From: a virus
Strand: one strand, 5' to 3'
DNA length: 26,411 bases
IMG/VR virus record: IMGVR_UViG_3300037169_000182
Location: 1-26,411 of that record
The notes below the pieces were generated by a model. It was not told where the DNA came from. It was given only the letters and a program-made list of their open reading frames with translations, and searched no databases. This document shows, piece after piece, positions 7,498 through 13,842 of the stretch. Made by a program: the position numbers and the translations under genes. Position 1 is the first letter of the stretch; each line of letters begins with the position of its first letter.

Positions 7498-8064
7498 TCA
7501 GTTCAGCGCATCGCCAAGCGGTGCACGTGACGCGGGCTTGCGTTTCGGCGCAGCGGCGGTCCGCGGCTCGAAATCGAAGTACAACTGGCCCGACGATTCC
7601 ATCAGCACGCGGGCCTGGCGCACCTCCGGACTCGCCTCCCCGTGGCGCTGCGCGACCTCATCGAACCAGCCGAATTGGTGGTCGTGCTTGCGCAGACCAA
7701 GCTTCGGGCGCCCCAGTGCATCGGATAGCGGCGCATCGCCATTCTCCTCATCAACCTTGCGCGTCAAATGCGTGAGCTCATGGTCCACTAAGGCGTCGCG
7801 CTGGCGCTGCGAAAGGGCAAGCCACGCCACCCGCTCCACCACAATCACCGCATCAGCAACCCCCAAGGTTCGGTCCTTCAAGGGCGTGATACGCACGACC
7901 GCGGCGGCCGGATAGCCTGCGTGAGTCAGCACCGCCTTGCTCGATTCTTCGTCGTCGTAGACGAACAGCGCCGAGACGGTGACGTCCATCAGCTCCCCGT
8001 GGTGGGCCGCCTGGATTTTCTCGATGCAACCGTCGACGTCCGGCGCGTGCGAATAGGTCTTCAT
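7498..8064 (-). CDS. Putative phage metallopeptidase
   Basis: This 188-residue protein carries a zinc-protease signature, DHELTHL at 94-100 (HExxH: H95, E96, H99), after a predicted beta/alpha core with an ITPLKDRTLGVADAVIVV segment. A KHDHQFGWFDEV segment (about 126-137) could supply a third ligand. This matches the phage-borne putative metallopeptidases that are common near packaging genes; the substrate is unknown. GGAG lies about eight bases before the ATG at 8064. The C-terminal 25 residues are basic and Ala/Pro-rich, probably flexible. Confidence 0.8.
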   Translation of the reverse strand: MKTYSHAPDVDGCIEKIQAAHHGELMDVTVSALFVYDDEESSKAVLTHAGYPAAAVVRITPLKDRTLGVADAVIVVERVAWLALSQRQRDALVDHELTHLTRKVDEENGDAPLSDALGRPKLGLRKHDHQFGWFDEVAQRHGEASPEVRQARVLMESSGQLYFDFEPRTAAAPKRKPASRAPLGDALN

Positions 8065-8092
8065 GTGAGTCTCCGTTGGGGTTTCAGGTCCA

Positions 8093-8365
8093 TCACGCCA
8101 CCCTCCAAATTCGTGTCCACCCGGGCCGCATGGCGCGCACCTTGAAGCGCAGCGCCTGATTCCCCCGCTGGCGCACCCGCCAGATGAATTGCGTCGTCGC
8201 CTTCAATGACCGGTTCACATCGAGCGCCTGGCCGCCCGGCTGCATCGCCAGCAACGCGTCGCCCAATGCCGCGTTGCGGCCAGGACGACCACGCGGTGCG
8301 GGCCCCGGTAGCGGCGCATCGACGTACTCGATGAGGATGGCGGTTGGACAGGTCGCGAGCGGCAT
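8093..8365 (-). CDS. Small conserved-type phage protein (90 aa)
   Basis: The C-terminal half is basic (FIWRVRQRGNQALRFKVR, then GWTRIWRVA) and resembles small phage proteins ending in a K/R-F-x-V-R ... R-I-W-R pattern. These are often encoded near regulatory regions; DNA binding is a guess. It is the first gene of the leftward packaging transcript after the noncoding region, with a promoter about 170 bases upstream. Confidence 0.65.
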   Translation of the reverse strand: MPLATCPTAILIEYVDAPLPGPAPRGRPGRNAALGDALLAMQPGGQALDVNRSLKATTQFIWRVRQRGNQALRFKVRAMRPGWTRIWRVA

Positions 8366-8406
8366 CTACTCGTTATACGCCATGTTAGGGAAAAGTAAAA
8401 TATTTT

Positions 8407-8432
8407 AGGGGTGGAGCGTGGGGGTCACCCCT
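8407..8432. repeat. Inverted repeat ahead of the packaging genes
   Basis: AGGGGTG (8407-8413) and CACCCCT (8426-8432) form a perfect 7-bp stem with a 12-base loop. On the minus strand it would lie in the 5' leader of the packaging transcript, followed by an AT-rich stretch. It may be a leader structure or an attenuator; the loop is G/C-rich and no clean uridine run follows. Confidence 0.35.
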
Positions 8433-8537
8433 CTAGACATCGCTGGACCCAAGGAATCCCTTAGAAATCGCATCGCAACACGACATAACGTGACTTTACA
8501 TAATGGCTATTATGCGAAGTACACGCGTAACCTATTG

Positions 8538-8565
8538 ATTATAATAGACTTAGTGTCTCTGTCAT
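8538..8565 (-). promoter_or_regulatory. Sigma70-like promoter for the leftward packaging genes
   Basis: On the minus strand a perfect TATAAT (8543 down to 8538) is preceded by a 16-base spacer and ATGACA (8565 to 8560), five of six matches to the -35 consensus. Transcription would start near 8531 and run into the 90-residue gene and the terminase operon. It is the best promoter match noticed in the window. Confidence 0.6.
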
Positions 8566-8670
8566 AACGCAAACACCGTAAATCATAGGGTTTTTGCATT
8601 ATGTCTCACTGGATTATGTCATGTTGCAGTGCGTATGTTACTGATCGGTACCACTAGCACACGAGTCTAG

Positions 8671-8686
8671 TGTTTCACGTGGAACA
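8671..8686. promoter_or_regulatory. parS: parS centromere site (exact match)
   Basis: The minus strand reads TGTTCCACGTGAAACA, identical to the classic Bacillus subtilis parS and to the widely shared bacterial chromosomal parS (two GTT-CACGTG-AAC half sites). ParB dimers bind this 16-mer and spread as CTP-dependent clamps. A 16-base exact match in about 26 kb is not expected by chance (order of one in 100,000 for both strands). A CACTAG/CTAGTG inverted repeat (8652-8657, 8667-8672) touches its left edge. No parA or parB gene is seen in the window, so any ParB would have to come from the host or from unseen parts of this genome. Confidence 0.85.
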
Positions 8687-8690
8687 CGGC

Positions 8691-8745
8691 TCTTCTGCAC
8701 AATCTTCTGCACAAAGTACGCACAAAGTACGCACAAACTGCACAA
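8691..8745. repeat. Iteron-like direct repeats
   Basis: Five adjacent units end in GCACAA: TCTTCTGCACAA twice (8691-8702, 8703-8714), AGTACGCACAA twice (8715-8725, 8726-8736) and ACTGCACAA (8737-8745). Period 11-12 puts the units on one face of the helix, like the iterons bound by replication initiators in plasmid and phage origins. They start four bases after parS and lie about 100 bases from the end of the RepA-like gene. Confidence 0.65.
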
Positions 8746-8816
8746 TTTACCCCCCTGCACCTGCGCACACTCTCTCTCCCCCTATGTATATAGGGGAGAG
8801 TGTGTGCAGTTTGTGC
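8731..8816. repeat. Large inverted repeat downstream of the RepA-like gene
   Basis: GCACAAACTGCACA (8731-8744) is the exact reverse complement of 8803-8816. Inside lies a second stem, CCCCTAT (8779-8785) with ATAGGGG (8790-8796), which can be extended by imperfect CT/AG pairing. The left arm overlaps the last iterons, so the right arm is an inverted iteron. It could extrude as a cruciform at an origin or act as a terminator for the RepA-like gene; no uridine tract follows. Confidence 0.6.
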
Positions 8817-8838
8817 AGTGGCTGAGCGTGTGCGTGAG

Positions 8839-10008
8839 TTACAGGACGACCAAACCGAAGCGCGGGTTGCGGTTTGAGTACTTACCGACGACGCCGCGTT
8901 TCAGGCGTCCTTCGCCCATGAGCCGGTTCATGGCCTGGGTGAGCTCCTTGCGGGTGTGCTGTTGAGCGAAGCCTTTCGCCATAATCTGTTTTGGCAGATA
9001 ATCGGGCGAGGTGGGGCCATCGGTGGCAAAGATCCCGACTTGGGTGAGCTTCATCAGCGCCTCGAGCACCACGCCGTCAGCGCGATCGAAACGGAACATT
9101 TCACTGACCGGGTTGCCGGAGTCGGTGATCTCCGGAATTAGGACACCATTGTCGAACTTGAGTTTTCGCCAATCCTTGGCGGTGTAGTTGGCTTTGCGCC
9201 GGGCGAGATACACCACATCGCTGTCAGCCGGCTCGTCCTCGGCGGTGATCTCCTGATCTGGCAACGTGGGGCCTACGTACCAGCGCATCCGCACGGCGTT
9301 CTCCCAGGCCGCGGCGCCGGCGAATTCTGAGCCGTGGGCGCGCGCGATGTGGCCAAGCATGACGGGCGCAAAGGGCCGGTCTCGCACCAGACCCGCCATG
9401 GCGTTGACGAAATAGGTCGCCTGATGGGCATCGTTCGCGTTGCCACCGAAGAGTTGCGCGAGATTATCCAGCACCAACACTTCGGCCTTCAAATCGTTGA
9501 CTTGTTCGCGCAGTTGCTCGAGCAGCGGCGTGAACACTGGCTTCCCAAAGGCGACATCCAACAGCGTGTTCTCGAGTCCCTGCCGCGGCACAATGCACAA
9601 ATTACCCAAACTCTCCATCGACAGCGTGAAATAGCGATTGATCGCGAGCTGCTGCCGCCACACTTCGTCGCGCGTCTCCTCGCACAGCCACATCAGCACT
9701 TTTAAGGGTTTGCACTGGGCCTCGAGATAGGGGCGTCCGGTCGCTAACGAGGTCGCAATGGTTTGCCACAGTCGCGTCTTTCCCGCGCCACCTGGCCCCG
9801 ACGTCAAGGTAGGCCACGGCCCTAACCAGTCCTGGATCCACCACGTGCGCGGCGGCGGCTCGCCCTCGAGGGTCGACCAGTCGAGCGGCGGCTCAAGCGG
9901 CGCGCGTTGCTTAGCTTCGGGCCCGCGCCAGTTCGCTTGCCGTTCATTCGCGTACGCCTCGAGCGGCGGCAGCTCCCCGCCGGTGGCATCTTGTTCAAGC
10001 GTCGGCAT
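8839..10008 (-). CDS. RepA-like hexameric helicase ATPase
   Basis: This 389-residue RecA-fold ATPase resembles the RSF1010 RepA/AAA_25 group of replicative helicases. It has Walker A GPGGAGKT (71-78), a WLCEETRDEV segment (107-116) like the catalytic Glu region of that family, Walker B EVLVLDNLAQLFGG (176-189), and the GHIARAHGSEFAGAAAWENAVR segment split over 219-240 that carries sensor and arginine-finger residues. The C-terminal 100 residues look like a winged-helix region with an ARRKANY entry. It would unwind phage DNA for replication. GAGG lies before the ATG at 10008. It borders the iteron region, which supports a replication role. Confidence 0.85.
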   Translation of the reverse strand: MPTLEQDATGGELPPLEAYANERQANWRGPEAKQRAPLEPPLDWSTLEGEPPPRTWWIQDWLGPWPTLTSGPGGAGKTRLWQTIATSLATGRPYLEAQCKPLKVLMWLCEETRDEVWRQQLAINRYFTLSMESLGNLCIVPRQGLENTLLDVAFGKPVFTPLLEQLREQVNDLKAEVLVLDNLAQLFGGNANDAHQATYFVNAMAGLVRDRPFAPVMLGHIARAHGSEFAGAAAWENAVRMRWYVGPTLPDQEITAEDEPADSDVVYLARRKANYTAKDWRKLKFDNGVLIPEITDSGNPVSEMFRFDRADGVVLEALMKLTQVGIFATDGPTSPDYLPKQIMAKGFAQQHTRKELTQAMNRLMGEGRLKRGVVGKYSNRNPRFGLVVL

Positions 10009-10147
10009 AAAACCTCGCTCGCTCGGGCGTGCTGGTGCGCCACTCCCGCCATTCCAACTCCTTGATCCATTGAATGGCGCGGCCGATGCTCACCATGTCG
10101 GCGAGCTCGGGATCGTTGTGCAGCGTGAATAATTCCTCATCGTTCAT
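9995..10147 (-). CDS. Small acidic protein (50 aa)
   Basis: The frame starts MNDEELFTLHNDPELADMV and ends in a helical Trp/Arg/Glu segment (WIKELEWREWRT). The ATG at 10147 overlaps the stop of the preceding HTH gene (ATGA), and its 3' end overlaps the RepA-like start by 14 bases. Such coupling supports expression. No domain is recognised; a partner or loader for the ATPase is possible but unsupported. Confidence 0.6.
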   Translation of the reverse strand: MNDEELFTLHNDPELADMVSIGRAIQWIKELEWREWRTSTPERARFYADA

Positions 10148-10329
10148 GGCTGCGCCACGATGCGCCGCACCTGCTCGACCGACAGGCCGGTAAGCTCCGC
10201 AACGTGGGCGTCGGTCTGATGGCTTTGAATGAGCCGCTTTACCGCTTGGGCTTGCTCCTCCGTGTTGAGCAAATGGAAATAGCGCAAATGCGCGCCCGTG
10301 GGGGCCTTCTGGGCTCGGTACCGCTTCAT
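10144..10329 (-). CDS. Small helix-turn-helix protein (61 aa)
   Basis: The C-terminal half, DAHVAELTGLSVEQVRRIV (41-59), has the spacing of a helix-turn-helix of the kind found in resolvases and sigma-like regulators. The N-terminus is basic. It lies directly behind the 83-residue regulator gene and ahead of the replication ATPase, consistent with a DNA-binding accessory of replication or control. The exact role is not known. Confidence 0.65.
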   Translation of the reverse strand: MKRYRAQKAPTGAHLRYFHLLNTEEQAQAVKRLIQSHQTDAHVAELTGLSVEQVRRIVAQP

Positions 10330-10331
10330 GG

Positions 10332-10583
10332 CTACGGCCGATCCATCCAGCCCGGCTCCAACCCTAGGTTCTGCTCGATACTGCGCGCTAGCTTTTCACC
10401 CATGGCGCGCTTAGGATGATCGCCGCCCAACACCAGCAAAAAGTGGGGCGCCTTGCCGGTCCAACGGGCGAGCTCTTCCCACGAACCAGCCGTTTCTTTG
10501 CAAAAGTTCAGATTCTTGACCCGGGCGCGCTGCACCGCTTCCAGTGCTTTGTTAGCCGCCGCTCGATCGCGTTTGGTTCGCAT
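10332..10583 (-). CDS. Phage repressor-type HTH regulator (83 aa)
   Basis: The C-terminal part, SWEELARWTGKAPHFLLVLGG followed by AMGEKLARSIEQNLGL and GWMDRP, matches the DNA-binding domain of lambda/P22-type repressors, where a helix-turn-helix is followed by KLARxIEQxLGLxxGWMD. Full-length repressors carry a cleavable peptidase domain afterwards; here the protein stops at GWMDRP, so it may be Cro-like or a short repressor. It is transcribed away from 10621, with overlapping divergent promoters between. Confidence 0.75.
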   Translation of the reverse strand: MRTKRDRAAANKALEAVQRARVKNLNFCKETAGSWEELARWTGKAPHFLLVLGGDHPKRAMGEKLARSIEQNLGLEPGWMDRP

Positions 10584-10584
10584 A

Positions 10585-10621
10585 TTGACTTTACCCTAAG
10601 TGGTCAGCGATGATAACAATA
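10585..10621. promoter_or_regulatory. Divergent promoter and possible operator
   Basis: On the plus strand TTGACT (10585-10590), an 18-base spacer and GATGAT (10609-10614) would start transcription at about the A of the ATG at 10621, giving a leaderless message. On the minus strand TTATCA (10616-10611), 17 bases and TAAAGT (10593-10588) would start transcription at about 10582 and serve the HTH gene. ACTT-TACCCT-AAGT symmetry lies between and could be an operator for the neighbouring regulator. All matches are partial. Confidence 0.4.
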
Positions 10622-11001
10622 TGACAGAGCCAAAAGCGAGCGGCGAAGCGCTGAAAGAATACGCCGACAAATTTCTGACCGCGCTTGCTCGCATTGCAGC
10701 AGCCATCGAAGGGAATCGAACCTATGATGCGGTGCGCGGCGCGCCTTCTCAGGATCCCCCTCCACCACCACCACCACCACCGATGATGCAGCCGACGGTG
10801 GCAGTGGCCGTTGACGTTACGCCAGCAACGGCGCACGCCATTACCTACGACCAAATCAGCGCCGCCGTGATGAAGTACTCCGACCGCTTCGGTCACGAGG
10901 CCGGCAAGGCGCTGGTCAAGCGATTCGGCGCGACCTACATCAAAATGATCAAGGTCGAGGACTACCCGGCGGTGCTGGCTGCGATCGAGGCGGGGCCGTG
11001 A
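10621..11001 (+). CDS. Small phage protein with polyproline linker (126 aa)
   Basis: An N-terminal helix is followed by a run of nine prolines (about 45-53) and a C-terminal helical domain (about 75-126) with YDQISAAVMKYSDRFGHEAG and VEDYPAVLAAIEA. This C-terminal pattern is common in phage early proteins of unknown role, often next to recombination genes. I use the ATG at 10621; a GTG at 10600 in frame would add seven residues. Its stop overlaps the next gene (GTGA). Confidence 0.7.
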   Translation: MTEPKASGEALKEYADKFLTALARIAAAIEGNRTYDAVRGAPSQDPPPPPPPPPMMQPTVAVAVDVTPATAHAITYDQISAAVMKYSDRFGHEAGKALVKRFGATYIKMIKVEDYPAVLAAIEAGP

Positions 11002-11801
11002 CGTTTCTGAGCGCGGCGGCGGTCTCGCGCTGGCTCGTCTGCGGCGGATCCGCGGCGCTCGAGGAGACCGAAGCGGCGCCGGCGGAGCGCATCTTGGAAG
11101 CGCTGCCGATCGTCGCCGAACGCAAGGCGGCCCTAGAGGCGCAGGGCGCCGCGGTGCAGGCAGCGCTGGGTGTCCGCGTCGATATCGGCATCATCACCGG
11201 TGAGCGCGGCGCCACAGCGATTATCCAAGGGCTCCTGATCGCTGAGTGGGAAGATCACAGCCGCGTGGAAGTGCACGGGCACGAGCTCGTCGAGGCCCAG
11301 CTGCTGACCCTGGCCGCCCTCATCAAGTACAGCCTGCTGCACAACTTCACCGAGACCAGCGTGGGCAGCGTCGAGGAGTTGTACGCGGTTGGCCAGCGGA
11401 TGACCGAGGCGGCCGCTCTGGCGCTCTCGCTGCGCGGCGATGTGAGCGCGCTCTCGCACCTCACCGAGGGGCCGCAATGCAGCGCGTGCAGCGCCGCCTA
11501 TCGCTGCCCACAACTCTCCAAGGGCGTGTTCGAGGATGTCTTCGGCGAGATCCAGGCGCCCGACGACGTGCACTTGCAGCCGGTGCTGCCGCGCGTGCGG
11601 GTGGGGCCGCCTGAGGATCTACCAGCGCTCATTGCCGCGGCGCTCGAACGTATCCCGATGATTGAGGACTGGTGCGCCTCGGTGCGCGATCACGCCGTGC
11701 TGTTGGGGCTCATTCCCCGAGCAGCCACCGTACCCCGTGTAAAACGACAACGCAAAAAGCGAAGAAAATACACCAAGCGAGCAAAGACGTCGCCACCGTA
11801 A
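10998..11801 (+). CDS. DUF2800-like Fe-S nuclease relative, possibly inactive
   Basis: This 267-residue protein begins like DUF2800 phage proteins, which are RecB/AddB-type nucleases: LSAAAVSRWLVCGGSAAL with C15, later C161, C164 and C170 (CSACSAAYRC). That is the four-cysteine Fe-S pattern flanking the nuclease core. The later PMIEDWCASVRDHAV segment also matches. However, no clear catalytic D...ExK group is visible in the middle (about 55-115), where the family has one, so it may be a binding protein rather than a nuclease. A very basic tail (about 247-267) suggests DNA contact. The GTG start overlaps the previous stop. Confidence 0.6.
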   Translation: MTFLSAAAVSRWLVCGGSAALEETEAAPAERILEALPIVAERKAALEAQGAAVQAALGVRVDIGIITGERGATAIIQGLLIAEWEDHSRVEVHGHELVEAQLLTLAALIKYSLLHNFTETSVGSVEELYAVGQRMTEAAALALSLRGDVSALSHLTEGPQCSACSAAYRCPQLSKGVFEDVFGEIQAPDDVHLQPVLPRVRVGPPEDLPALIAAALERIPMIEDWCASVRDHAVLLGLIPRAATVPRVKRQRKKRRKYTKRAKTSPP

Positions 11802-11815
11802 GTCCGATAATTGTT

Positions 11816-11841
11816 CGCCGCCATGGGTGGAAATGGCGGCG
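11816..11841. terminator. Hairpin between convergent genes
   Basis: CGCCGCCAT (11816-11824) and ATGGCGGCG (11833-11841) form a perfect 9-bp GC-rich stem with an 8-base loop, exactly in the gap between two convergent stop codons (11801 and 11844). The position fits a bidirectional terminator. There is no uridine tract on either side, so it may need Rho or only stabilise 3' ends. Confidence 0.5.
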
Positions 11842-11843
11842 GC

Positions 11844-12158
11844 TCATCGGCCGGCGATCCGCTGACGCACACTTTGCACGTGGTTCATGACGTCCTCGCG
11901 CGTGCGGACCGTGCGTACTGGGCTGCCGCGCCATTGAGCGATAAAGGTGCGCTGCGGCGGTGTGTAATCACCATCCTCAGTTTTGAACTCGACCAGCTCC
12001 GTCGCGCCCACCAACCCGACCACACAATCGGGGAAGCCAAAACCCAGCGCGTGAGTATCGACTGTCGTGCAGCCTAGGTCGCGGTAGAGCTTCATCAACT
12101 CGGCGGCGTTCTCATCAGGCGCGCCCAACGCGGAGCGGTATTTGTCGCGGGCGGCCAT
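11844..12158 (-). CDS. VRR-NUC-like PD-(D/E)XK nuclease
   Basis: This 104-residue protein has the core of small virus-type nucleases: LGFGFPDCVVGL with P43-D44, TELVEFKT with E57 and K59, followed by TPPQRTFIAQW (Q69). This matches the VRR-NUC/Holliday junction resolvase-like PD-(D/E)XK fold, which cleaves branched or flapped DNA. The ATG at 12158 overlaps the upstream regulator stop by one base (TGATG). It is encoded with the regulator on the opposite strand to the recombination operon. Confidence 0.8.
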   Translation of the reverse strand: MAARDKYRSALGAPDENAAELMKLYRDLGCTTVDTHALGFGFPDCVVGLVGATELVEFKTEDGDYTPPQRTFIAQWRGSPVRTVRTREDVMNHVQSVRQRIAGR

Positions 12159-12346
12159 CACTTATTGCGCCGCACATAGACCACCAGCCGCTCAAGCCCC
12201 AGCGCTTTTAAAATCTTGTCGCCGGGCTTCTTGCGATCATTCAGCACGTCAGACAGGTATTGCGGGCTGATCTTAAGCTCGCGCGCAACTTCCGCGTTGG
12301 AACTGCCCTCTACCCGCTCTCGTAATTCGCTGATTGGATTCGCCAT
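12158..12346 (-). CDS. XRE-family regulator (62 aa)
   Basis: The segment SSNAEVARELKISPQYLSDV (17-36) followed by LNDRKKPGDKILKALGL is a typical Cro/C1 helix-turn-helix. The start at 12346 (MANPISEL) gives a complete domain; an upstream extension to 12442 would run through the divergent promoter. It is transcribed opposite to the early operon and probably binds the region 12347-12427 to control it, like Cro or a C2-type repressor. The binding site is inferred. Confidence 0.82.
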   Translation of the reverse strand: MANPISELRERVEGSSNAEVARELKISPQYLSDVLNDRKKPGDKILKALGLERLVVYVRRNK

Positions 12347-12392
12347 AGTGCACACGCTATCACATAAAATATCGAACGTACACAAAATAGAG

Positions 12393-12421
12393 TTGACAGA
12401 CGCTGATTTGCGTATTACGGT
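12393..12421 (+). promoter_or_regulatory. Early operon promoter, apparently leaderless
   Basis: A perfect TTGACA (12393-12398) is followed by a 17-base spacer and TACGGT (12416-12421). The start of transcription would fall at about 12428, the A of the next ATG, so the message would have no leader. The XRE gene diverges from here, which fits a regulated phage early promoter. Confidence 0.55.
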
Positions 12422-12427
12422 GGCAAC

Positions 12428-12601
12428 ATGAATCATCCGCACCGAACCCGCCTCGATTACCTCATCGCCCGGTTGAAGGCCAACGCCGGTAACCGCGATG
12501 TGCTCATCGCAGAAATCGTCAAAGCCTATAATTCACGCCCTGCGCGGCGTGCGAGCGATGCCCGCGTCAAGGGCTGGCATTATGTTGAACCAATTTATTA
12601 A
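12428..12601 (+). CDS. Small basic protein, first gene of the early operon (57 aa)
   Basis: The frame reads MNHPHRTRLDYLIARLKANA and continues to a TAA at 12599-12601. It is helical and basic, with GNRDVLIAEIVKAYN resembling a small DNA-binding helix pair, then an Arg-rich stretch and WHYVEPIY. No Shine-Dalgarno is visible, in line with the leaderless promoter. It faces the XRE gene, so a Cro-like or antirepressor partner role is possible; no family is recognised. Confidence 0.6.
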   Translation: MNHPHRTRLDYLIARLKANAGNRDVLIAEIVKAYNSRPARRASDARVKGWHYVEPIY

Positions 12602-12621
12602 ACCAAGGTAAGGAGTCTCTG

Positions 12622-12900
12622 ATGAGTGAAAAAGTTGTAAGTGGGCCCTGGGTTATCGGGCAAAACTATCTGATTCGCACGGTCACGATGATCGACACGG
12701 GCCGCGTGACCGCGGTGTATGAGCATGAGATCGTGCTTGAGGATGCTGCGTGGATCGCCGATACCGGCCGGTTTCAGGATGCGCTCAAGATGTGCGAGTT
12801 TTCTGAGGTCGAGATGTTTCCGGTGGGCCCCGTTATTCTGGGCCGGGGGTCCATCATCGATGCGGTACCCATCACCACACTGCCCGCGAAGCAAAAATAG
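12622..12900 (+). CDS. Conserved-type phage protein (92 aa)
   Basis: AAGGTAAGGAG lies before the ATG at 12622. The protein starts MSEKVVSGPWVIGQNYLIRT, continues with VYEHEIVLEDAAWIADTGRFQDAL, and ends in a GRGSIIDAVPI strand. This GPW...G-NY-IRTVTM...EIVLEDAAWIADTGRF pattern is one I know from hypothetical proteins of proteobacterial phages; the function is unknown. It ends with TAG, seven bases before the first repeat cassette. Confidence 0.8.
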   Translation: MSEKVVSGPWVIGQNYLIRTVTMIDTGRVTAVYEHEIVLEDAAWIADTGRFQDALKMCEFSEVEMFPVGPVILGRGSIIDAVPITTLPAKQK

Positions 12901-12907
12901 GGTCGCC

Positions 12908-13271
<364 letters not shown>

Positions 13272-13275
<4 letters not shown>

Positions 13276-13346
13276 ACGCCTGCGTGGCCTATGCAGGATG
13301 GTCGCGGTCGTGGTCGTGGTCGCGGTCGCGGTCGCGGCCCCTATGA
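13272..13346 (+). CDS. Repeat cassette reading frame 3, shortened (24 aa)
   Basis: The leader is MNACVAYAG and only seven hexamers follow; the end is CCCCTATGA instead of TCGCCATGA, so the frame ends RPL. The TGA overlaps the ATG of the following ordinary gene at 13343, which itself starts ATGAACGCC. It looks like a deletion product of a longer cassette. Confidence 0.35.
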
Positions 13347-13657
13347 ACGCCGCAAGCTTGCAGAGCGCGGTCGCTCTTCTCGGCGCGACCGCGCTCCAAA
13401 TCAAAGCAGAGCGCGACGCCATGGCTGCTGTGCTCCTGGCCATCGATGAGCTGTGGCGCGAGAATCACCCGAACGGCCCTGGTGACCCCAATCCGTACGT
13501 GCGTATGTCAGCCGACAAGCGAATGATCTGGAGTGACCTGCGGGCCGCCCTCTCCGCGGCCGGTGTGCCACTGTATTCCGAGAGGCTGCCAGAATCCGCA
13601 GACACCAACGCTCTTCGCGACGAACTCATTTCCATCATCCGGAGTCAATGCCCTTGA
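13343..13657 (+). CDS. Hypothetical helical protein (104 aa)
   Basis: After MNAASLQSAVALLGATALQ the protein is helical with a conserved-looking WRENHPNGPGDPNPYV turn (about 38-53) and an acidic C-terminus. No domain recognised. Its start forms an ATGA overlap with repeat cassette 3, and its first nine bases equal the cassette leader. Ordinary codon use from about position 13350 on marks it as a genuine gene next to the array. Confidence 0.65.
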   Translation: MNAASLQSAVALLGATALQIKAERDAMAAVLLAIDELWRENHPNGPGDPNPYVRMSADKRMIWSDLRAALSAAGVPLYSERLPESADTNALRDELISIIRSQCP

Positions 13658-13842
13658 AAATCGCTCTAATCGTTGTCTTCTTTCTGTGCGCCCTTGTGGT
13701 CGTCTTCATCCTCGCGTTCGGGATCTACTGCGCGAAGTGCTCGTACATGGAATGGCGCGAACGCCGTGACATGCACATCCGCAACAAGAACATCAACCGT
13801 TACAACATGGGTGCCTTTCGCGGCACCAAGGACAGGTTCTGA
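13648..13842 (+). CDS. Small membrane protein (64 aa)
   Basis: Residues about 4-28 (KIALIVVFFLCALVVVFILA and on) form one hydrophobic membrane segment, followed by a charged, basic tail (MEWRERRDMHIRNKN). GGAG lies nine bases before the ATG at 13648. It overlaps the preceding gene by ten bases and the following by one. The topology is probably N-out or N-in single span; the role is unknown, possibly superinfection exclusion or host membrane interaction. Confidence 0.65.
   Translation: MPLKIALIVVFFLCALVVVFILAFGIYCAKCSYMEWRERRDMHIRNKNINRYNMGAFRGTKDRF

Larger units (their letters stand above)
8366..8838. other. Noncoding control region: promoter, parS, iterons, hairpins
   Basis: No convincing gene lies in these 473 bases. 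The left part is AT-rich with short inverted repeats such as CATAAT/ATTATG (around 8498-8513) and several copies of the heptamer TTATGTC or its complement. The right part holds a parS sequence, five direct repeats ending in GCACAA, and a large imperfect hairpin. It separates the RepA-like gene from the packaging genes. The combination suggests a replication origin and maintenance locus; that reading is inference. Confidence 0.75.

Noticed and set aside
8731-8816. Rho-independent terminator
   Set aside because: The hairpin is strong but no uridine tract follows on either strand, so I list it as an inverted repeat only.
8366-8838. tRNA or small RNA gene in the noncoding region
   Set aside because: The stems seen do not fold into a cloverleaf and no CCA-type end or T-loop motif is visible.
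8839-10008. ParA-type partition ATPase to go with parS
   Set aside because: The Walker A is GPGGAGKT without the deviant KGGxxK lysine of ParA, and the other segments match RepA-like helicases.
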